This document shows positions 56,457 through 64,000 of a DNA stretch of 64,000 nt, piece after piece. The notes under the pieces were generated by a model. That model ran no database searches, had not been told where the DNA came from, and was given only the letters and a program-made list of their open reading frames with translations. A program made the translations under genes and the position numbers. The stretch lies in contig OZ020314.1 of the NCBI GenBank assembly GCA_963971305.1, positions 1,860,001-1,924,000 of the forward strand, read 5' to 3'. Numbering within the stretch: position 1 is the stretch's first letter; every line of letters begins with the position of its first letter. The stretch is from Arcuatula senhousia (lineage: Eukaryota > Mollusca > Bivalvia > Mytilida > Mytilidae).

Positions 56457-57547
56457 ATGTCGACCGAAACGCAGTTATTCGGTAGACATATTGTTATTGT
56501 CGCGTTTATTTTTTTTCATTATTATTCTTATTATTCTTATTATTCTTATTGTCGCCATTTTTTTGTCCGCGTCATAACTAAAGAACCGTTTTATATTGCG
56601 GTTCCAAACTTGGTATGATGATACGTGATCATGATATCTGTTGCGGTAGAAATTTTCGCAACCAAGATGGCTGCCATTTCAAAGATGGCCGCCATTTTAC
56701 GTTAAAAAAGTCGCGTTTTCTGATTGAAACCAAAATTTATTTTACGCCATATTATAGGATGGCGAGTTGAGGCGTGATAAAAAAAAGGTCGAAAAATTCA
56801 AAACGGCCGCCATTTCCCGTAAAAATTGAACATTCTCCGATTTTAACGAAACTTTATATTTAAGGTATATGAAGGATGGCGAGTTCATACGCGGAGTAAG
56901 AAATGTCAAAAAATTCAAAATGGCCGCCACTTCCTGTAAAAATGAAAAATTTTCCGATTTCGACGAAAATTTATATTTAGGTGTTTCAAAGGATGGCGAG
57001 TTCAAAAAGTTCAAAAAAATCAAAATGGCCGCCAATTCCAAAATTTTTTTTTTTCAAAATTTTAAGAAAATTTTATTTTTAAGAGTTTTGAAGGATGACC
57101 GATTCAAAAATTTCAAAAAATTCAAAATGGCCGCCATTTCCCGTAAAAATTGAACATTCTCCGATTTTAACAAAACTTTATATTTAAGGAATATGAAGGA
57201 TGGCGAGTTGATATGCGAGGTCAGAAAAGTCGAAAAATTCAAAATGGCCGCCATTTTCTGTAAAAAGTGAACATTCTCAGATTTTGACGAAACTTTATAT
57301 TTAGGAGTTTCAAATGATGGCGAGTTCAAAAATTCTAAAAAATTCAAAATGGCCGCCATTTCCGTAATTATTGAAAATTCTCAGATTTTAACGAAACTTG
57401 ATATTTTAGGGTGTTTGAATGATGGCGAGTGGGAATATGGAGTCAAATATTAAAAAAATCATTTAAATGGCTGCCAACAGTGTCAAATATGTCGTAAAAG
57501 ATAAGGCAACGGTCGACATCTGCTATTGCTGGCAATGGCAATTCTAG
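56457..57547 (+). mobile_element. Z-type element with own head 3
   Basis: Head ATGTCGACCGAAACGCAG at 56457, two bases after the preceding CTAG, then a full Z body and CTAG at 57544-57547. The length of about 1.09 kb represents an intact non-autonomous unit. Confidence 0.8.
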
Positions 57548-57549
57548 TT

Positions 57550-57608
57550 ATGTCGACCGAAACGCAGTTATTCGGTAGACATATTGTTATTGTCGCGTTT
57601 ATTTTTTT

Positions 57609-57652
<44 letters not shown>

Positions 57653-58640
57653 GTTCCGACTTATATTGGTCCGACAAATAACTCATGAACCGTTTCATAT
57701 TACCGATCGAAACTTGGTATGTTGATACGTTATCATGAGATCTGTTGCGATGAAACTTTTCGGAACAAAGATGGCTGCCATTTCAAAGATGGCCGCCATT
57801 TTACGTAAAAAACGTCACATTTTTTATTTGAACAAAAATTTATTTTACGCTATATTATAGGATGGCGAGTTGAGGCGTGACGCAAAAAATGTTGAAAAAT
57901 TCAAAATGGCCGCCATTTCCCGTAAAAATTGAACATTCTCCGATTTTAACGAAACTTTATATTTAAGGTATATGAAGGATGGCGAGTTCATACGCGGAGT
58001 AAGAAATGTCGAAAAATTCAAAATGGCCGCCACTTACTGTAAAAATGAAAAATTTTCCGATTTCCACGAAAATTTATATTTAGGTGTTTCAAAGGATGGC
58101 GAGATAAAAAAGTTCAAAAAATTCAAAATGGCCGCCACTTCCAAAATTTTTTTTCTTCAAAATTTTAACTAAATTTTATTTTTAAGAGTTTTGAAGGATG
58201 GCCGATTCAAAAATTTCAAATTGGCCGCCATTTCCCGTAAAAATTGAACATTCTCCGATTTTAACGAAACTTTATATTTAAGGAATATGAAGGATGGCGA
58301 GTTGATACGCGAGGTCAGAAATGTCAAAAAATTCAAAATGGCCGCCATTTTCCGTAAAAAGTGAACATTCTCAGATTTTAACGAAACTTTATATTTAGGA
58401 GTTTCAAATGATGGCGAGTACAAAAATTCTAAAAAATTCAAAATGGCCGCCACTTCCATAATTATTGAAAATTCTCAGATTTTAACGAAACTTGATATTT
58501 TAGGGTGTTTGAAGGATGGCGAGTGGGAATATGGAGTCAAATATTAAAAAATCATTTAAATGGCTGCCAACAGTGTCAAATATGTCGTAAAAGATAAGGC
58601 AACGGTCGACATCTGCTATTGCTGGCAATGGCAATTCTAG
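57550..58640 (+). mobile_element. Z-type element with own head 4 (variant body)
   Basis: Head at 57550, a long ATT tract, then a variant start TTGTTCCGACTTATATTGGT shared only with the body at 61858. CTAG at 58637-58640. Confidence 0.8.
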
Positions 58641-59660
58641 TTATTATTATTATTCTTATTATTCTTATTGTCGCCAATTTTTTGTCCGCGTCATAACTAA
58701 AGAACCGTTTTATATTGTGGATCCAAACATGGTATGATGATACGTAACCATGATATCTGTTGCAGTAGAAATTTTCGGAACCAAGATGGCTGCCATTTCC
58801 AAGATGGCCGCCATTTTACGTAAAAAATGTCGCGTTCTTCAATTTGAACAAAAATTGGTATTACGGTTTATAATGGGATGGCGAATTAAGAGGTGACGAA
58901 AAAAATGTCGAAATTCAAAATGGCCGCCATTTCCCGTAAAAATTGAACATTCTCCGATTTTAACGAAACTTTATATTTAAGGTATATGAAGGAGTGCGAG
59001 TTCATACGCGGAGTAAGAAATGTCGAAAAATTCAAAATGGCCGCCACTTCCTGTAAAAATGAAAATTTTCCGATTTCCATGAAAATTTATATTTAGGTGT
59101 TTCAAAGGATGGCGAGTTAAAAAAGTTCAAAAAATTCAAAATGGCCGCCACTTCCCAATTTTTTTTTTTCAAAATTTTAACGAAATTTTATTTTTAAGAG
59201 TTTTGAAGGATGACCGATTCAAAAATTTCAAAAAATTCAAAATGGCCGCCATTTCCCGTAAAAATTGAACATTCTGCGATTTTAATGAAACTTTATATTT
59301 AAGGAATATGAAGGATGGCGAGTTGATACGCAAGGTCAGAATTGTCGAAAAATTCAAAATGGCCGCCATTTTCCGTAAAAAGTGAACATTCTCAGATTTT
59401 AACGAAACTTTATATTTAGGAGTTTCAAATGATGGCGAGTTCAAAAATTCTAAAAAATTCAAAATGGCCGCCACTTCCGTAAATATTGAAAATTCTCAGA
59501 TTTTAACCCAACTTGATATTTTAGGTGTTTGAAGGATTGCGAGTGGGAATATGGAGTCAAATATTAAAAAATCATTTAAATGGATGCCAACAGTGTCAAA
59601 TATGTCGTAAAAGATAAGGCAACGGTCGACATCTGCTATTGCTGGCAATGGCAATTCTAG
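58641..59660 (+). mobile_element. Z-type body and tail 5
   Basis: No head at the left edge. Its body start (TGTGGATCCAAACATGGTAT) is nearly identical to that at 59880, so these two are close relatives. CTAG at 59657-59660. Confidence 0.7.
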
Positions 59661-59662
59661 TT

Positions 59663-60834
59663 ATGTCGACCGAAACGCAGTTATTCGGTAGACATATTGT
59701 TATTGTCGCGTTTATTTTTTTTCATTATTCTTATTCTTATTATTATGTCGACCGAAACGCATTTATTCGGTAGACATATTGTTATTGTCGCGTTTATTTT
59801 TTTTCATTATTATTCTTATTATTCTTATTATTCTTATTGTCGCCAATTTTTTGTCCGCGTCATAACTAAAGAACCGTTTTATATTGTGGATCCAAACATG
59901 GTATGATGATACGTAACCATGATATCTGTTGCAGTAGAAATTTTCGGAACCAAGATGGCTGCCATTTCCAAGATGGCCGCCATTTTACGTAAAAAATGTC
60001 GCGTTCTTCAATTTGAACAAAAATTGGTATTACGGTTTATAATGGGATGGCGAATTAAGAGGTGACGAAAAAAATGTCGAAATTCAAAATGGCCGCCATT
60101 TCCCGTAAAAATTGAACATTCTCCGATTTTAACGAAACTTTATATTTAAGGTATATGAAGGAGTGCGAGTTCATACGCGGAGTAAGAAATGTCGAAAAAT
60201 TCAAAATGGCCGCCACTTCCTGTAAAAATGAAAATTTTCCGATTTCGACGAAAATTTATATTTAGGTGTTTCAAAGGATGGCGAGTTAAAAAAGTTCAAA
60301 AAATTCAAAATGGCCGCCACTTCCAAAAATTTTTTTTTTTAAAAATTTTAACGAAATTTTATTTTTAAGAGTTTTGAAGGATGACCGATTCAAAAATTTC
60401 AAAAAATTCAAAATGGCCGCCATTTCCCGTAAAAATTGAACATTCTCCGATTTTAATGAAACTTTATATTTAAGGAATATGAAGGATGGCGAGTTGATAC
60501 GCAAGGTCAGAATTGTCGAAAAATTCAAAATGGCCGCCATTTTCCGTAAAAAGTGAACATTCTCCGATTTTAACAAAACTTTATATTTAGGAGTTTCAAT
60601 TGATGGCGAGTTCAAAAATTCCCAAAAAATCAAAATGGCCGCCACTTCCGTAATTATTGAAAATTCTCAGATTTTAACGAAACTTGATATTTTAGGTGTT
60701 TGAAGGATGGCGAGTGGGAATATGGAGTCAAATAATAAAAAAAAATCATTAAAATGGCTGCCGACAGTGTCAAATATGTCGTAAAAGATAAGGCAACGGT
60801 CGACATCTGCTATTGCTGGCAATGGCAATTCTAG
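59663..60834 (+). mobile_element. Two Z heads followed by Z body and tail 6
   Basis: Heads at 59663 and 59745 in tandem, then one body ending CTAG at 60831-60834. The outer head is closed by a later tail. Confidence 0.75.
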
Positions 60835-61857
60835 TTCTTATTCTTATTCTTATTCTTATTGTCGCCAATTATTGTCCACATCATAACTAAAGAACCGTTT
60901 TATATTGCGGTTCCAAACTTGGTATGATGATACGTGATCATGATATCTGTTGCGGTAGAAATTTTCGCAACCAAGATGGCTGCCATTTCAAAGATGGCCG
61001 CCATTTTACGTAAAAAAAGTCGTGTTTTCTGATTGAAACAAAAATTTATATTACGCAATATTATAGGATGGCGAGTTGAGGCGTGACGAATAAAAAGTCG
61101 AAAAATTCAAAATGGCCGCCATTTCCCGTAAAAATTGAACATTCTTTGATTTTAACGAAACTTTATATTTAAGGTATATGAAGGGTGGCGAGTTCATACG
61201 CGGAGTCAGAAATGTCGAAATATTCAAAATGGCCGCCACTTCCTGTAAAAATGAAAAATTTTCGGATTTCGACGAAAATTTATATTTAGGTGTTTCAAAG
61301 GATGGCGAGTTAAAAAAGTTCAAAAAATTCAAAATGGCAGCCAATTCCAAAATTTTTTTTTTTCAAAATTTTAACGAAATTTTATTTTTAAGGGTTTTGA
61401 AGGATGACCGATTCAAAAATTTCAAAAAATTCAAAATGGCCGCCATTTCCCATAAAAATTGAACATTCTCCGATTTTAACGAAACTTTATATTTAAGGAA
61501 TATGAAGGATGGCGAGTTGATACGCGAGGTCAGAAATGTCGAAAAATTCAAAATGGCTGCCATTTTCCGTAAAAAGTGAACATTCTTTGATTTTAACGAA
61601 ACTTAATATTTAGGAGTTTCAATTGATGGCGAGTTAAAAAATTCCAAAAAAAAATCAAAGTGGCTGCCACTTCCGTAATTATTGAAAATTCTCAGATTTT
61701 AACGAAACTTGATATTTTAGGTGTTTGAAGGATGGCGAGTGGGAATATGGAGTCAAATATTAAAAGAATCATTAAAATGGCTGCCGACAGCGTCAAATAT
61801 GTCGTAAAAGATAAGGCAACGGTCGACATCTGCTATTGCTGGCAATGGCAATTCTAG
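60835..61857 (+). mobile_element. Z-type body and tail 7
   Basis: Headless at its left edge. Starts with a CTTATT tract, seven modules, CTAG at 61854-61857. Confidence 0.7.
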
Positions 61858-62880
61858 TTATTATTATTATTCTTATTATTGTTCCGACTTATATTTGTCC
61901 GACCAATAACTAATGAACCATTTCATATTACGGATCGAAACTTGGTATGTTGATACGTCATCATGAGATCTGTTGCGGTGAAACTTTTCGGAACCAAGAT
62001 GGCTGCCATATCAAAGATGGCCGCCATTTTACGTAAAAAAAGTCGCGTTTTCTGATTTAAACAAAAATTTATTTTACGCCATATTATAGCATGGCATGTT
62101 GAGGCGTGACAAAAAAAATGTCGAAAAATTCAAAATGGCCGCCATTTCCCGTAAAAATTGAACATTCTCCGATTTTAACGAAACTTTATATTTAAGGTAT
62201 ATGAAGGATGGCCAGTTCATACGCGGAGTAAGAAATGTCGAAAAATTCATAATGGCCGCCACTTCCTGTAAAAATGAAAAATTTTCCGATTTCCACGAAA
62301 ATTTATATTTAGGTGTTTCAAAGGATGGCGAGTTCAAAAAGTTCAAAAAATTCAAAATGGCCGCCACTTCCAAAATTTTTTTTTTTTTCAAAATTTTAAC
62401 AAAATTTTATTTTTAAGAGTTTTGAAGGATGACCGATTCAAAAATTTCAAAAAATTCAAAATGGCCGCCATTTCCCGTAAAAATTGAACATTATCCGATT
62501 TTAACAAATCTTTATATTTAAGGAATATGAAGGATGGCGAGTTGATTTGAGAGGTCAGAAATGTCGAAAAATTCAAAATGGCCGCCATTTTCCGTAAAAA
62601 GTGAACATTCTCAGATTTTAACAAAACTTTATATTTAGGAGTTTCAAATGATGGCAAGTTCAAAAATTCCAAAAAAATCAAAATGGCTGCCACTTCCATA
62701 ATTATTGAAAATTCTCAGATTTTAACGAAACTTGATATTTTAGGTGTTTGAAGGATGGCGAGTGGGAATATGGAGTCAAATATTAAAAAAATCATTAAAA
62801 TGGCTGCCGACAGTGTCAAATATGTCGTAAAAGATAAGGCAACGGTCGACATCTGCTATTGCTGGCAATGGCAATTCTAG
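61858..62880 (+). mobile_element. Z-type body and tail 8 (variant start)
   Basis: Headless, with the TTGTTCCGACTTATATTTGT variant start. CTAG at 62877-62880. It is the eighth and last Z tail, equal to the number of forward Z heads since 52796. Confidence 0.7.
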
Positions 62881-63333
62881 TTATTATTATTCTTCTGATT
62901 CTTTATCGTAAAGTTGTCCTCCCTAATACAAGAAAGGGGTTCAAGGAAATTGAATAACACTTGTTGGATTGGATAGTGGGTCACTAAAAGGCGTGCATCC
63001 AAGTTTTGAAATTTTCAAGATGGCCGCCGTTTCAAAATGGTGGCCATCGGAAAAAGTGGGCGGAAAATTTTTTTTCATCGGATCGTCTTGAAAATTAGTC
63101 ATCTGGGTGAAGCGGGTATGCTGAATTCAAATCTGCGACCGGATTTGAAATCCGACTTCCGGTTTCAAAATGGCGGCCGTTTTACTACACCCGCCCCCCA
63201 AAAACGTCAACTTTGTCCGATTTCAACGAAATTTGATTTCTAGACTTATTTTGATGTACTGATTTGAATGGAATACTATCCAAGGCGATTTTGGGCGACT
63301 TATGTGTTGGCATCCCAACACAATCAGCACTAG
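62881..63333 (+). mobile_element. Y-type body and tail, closing an early Y head
   Basis: The body resembles body 2 (TTTTTCATCGGATCGTCTTG, AATCTGCGACCGGATTTG). The tail GATTTTGGGCGACTTATGTG, stem GTGTTGGCATCCCAACAC, then CTAG at 63330-63333. It fits as the closure of the last Y head of the stack (52739). Confidence 0.65.
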
Positions 63334-63338
63334 TTATT

Positions 63339-64000
63339 AAGTCGCCCAAAACAAAGTTTGGGAGACTTATTGTTTTTGCACCGTTTCTTATTAAGTCGCC
63401 CAAAACGAAGTTTGGGAGACTTATTGTTTTTGCACCGTTTCTTATTATTATTATTATATCTCCCAAACACTATGTTTGGGAGATATATTGTTTTTACTCT
63501 GTTTCTTATTATTATTATTATTCTTTTTTTTTCTTCTTCCGACCATGAACGTGTCTGCACCACATCTCATAAAATTACTGAATGGATCTTTCTGAAATTT
63601 TGTATGGTGGTAGAATGAGTCCCAGAGGTGTGCATGCAATTTTCGAAATGTTCAAAATGGCCACCGTTTCCATGGAAACAGGGAAAGGTCAAAATATAGG
63701 ACATTGCGATATCTCGGTTACCTAGGTGCACAGGGTTCTGAAATTTTGTAGGAGAGTAGAGCAAAAGGAGCTCTTTAATAATATGAAAAAAAAATTTGAA
63801 GCGATATTTACGGTTTTCGAGTTATTCACGAAAATACGATTTTTCGGGCCCAAAAATGGGAAAATGTCAAAATGCTACGATTTCGACAAAATTTGGTATA
63901 TAGGGGTTTCAAATGATGACGATTTAGAATACGATGTCAAAGTTTATGCAACAGTGACAATATGCGTACGTTTGGGAGATATTTTTGTGTTGGGCATCCC
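63339..64000 (+). mobile_element. Two Y heads and a W-type element running off the window
   Basis: Y heads at 63339 and 63393, then a W head ATATCTCCCAAACACTATGT (hairpin to 63486). The body includes a part homologous (inverted) to 48660-48850. The tail begins TTTGGGAGATAT (63971-63982), followed by the start of the stem TGTGTTGGGCATCCC, cut by the window end. Confidence 0.7.

Noticed and set aside
51395..62699. Many ORFs of 60-120 codons on both strands in the AAATGGCCGCC arrays (e.g. proteins with repeated MAAILNF or FKKFKKFKMAATS)
   Set aside because: They are by-products of the repeat unit, occur in both strands of every copy and shift frame between copies. No domain or start context supports them.

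Overview
The window looks like nuclear DNA of a bivalve mollusc, most probably a mussel (inference). It is AT-rich, has short exons with GT/AG introns, carries DZIP3-like HEPN and STAND-ATPase/ankyrin exons of the kind expanded in bivalves, and is crowded with LINE relics, MITEs, satellites and hairpin-headed repeats. There are no bacterial operons, rRNA genes or CRISPR arrays.

Layout, left to right. 1-6004: a MITE-spacer-MITE-spacer-MITE tandem array, a decayed LINE and a 1.0-kb terminal-inverted-repeat (TIR) element. 7727-21915 (+): a six-exon gene (gene 1) reconstructed from splice signals and phases, encoding a basic N-terminus, one Ig-like domain, a DZIP3-like HEPN domain (two exons), a coiled coil, a STAND NTPase and nine ankyrin repeats. 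Three in-frame stops in the last two exons suggest a recent or polymorphic pseudogene. Its introns hold a 602-bp fold-back element and a 3.1-kb element with an 8-bp target duplication and two opposed internal satellites. A 52-bp minisatellite, itself hit by a TA-flanked MITE, lies downstream.

26-39 kb: reverse-transcriptase relics (26.6-27.3 and 36.0-37.3 kb, both minus strand), small inverted repeats, a SAM-like coding fragment abutting a satellite, and a 2.2-kb element inserted in that satellite with a TAA target duplication. 39.9-46.0 kb: a second HEPN gene (gene 2, +) whose tiny start exon is duplicated; it encodes a short N-terminus, a transmembrane helix and the first half of a HEPN domain. 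The rest is not found in the window. Several small TIR elements follow.

48.3-64.0 kb: no genes. The region is a dense nest of related elements with a 5' hairpin head, a subterminal inverted copy of the head, a 3' stem-loop and a CTAG end followed by TT. This layout resembles that described for Helitron2/Helentron elements. Heads and tails balance like nested brackets, and a 3.24-kb tandem duplication contains one element at two different relative positions. Bodies are built of about 95-bp modules around an AAATGGCCGCCATTT core.

The two HEPN genes share exon phase and family and lie about 24 kb apart in the same orientation, so the locus is probably part of a cluster of HEPN/STAND innate-sensor-like genes being reshaped by transposons. 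A role in immunity is inferred from domain logic only.
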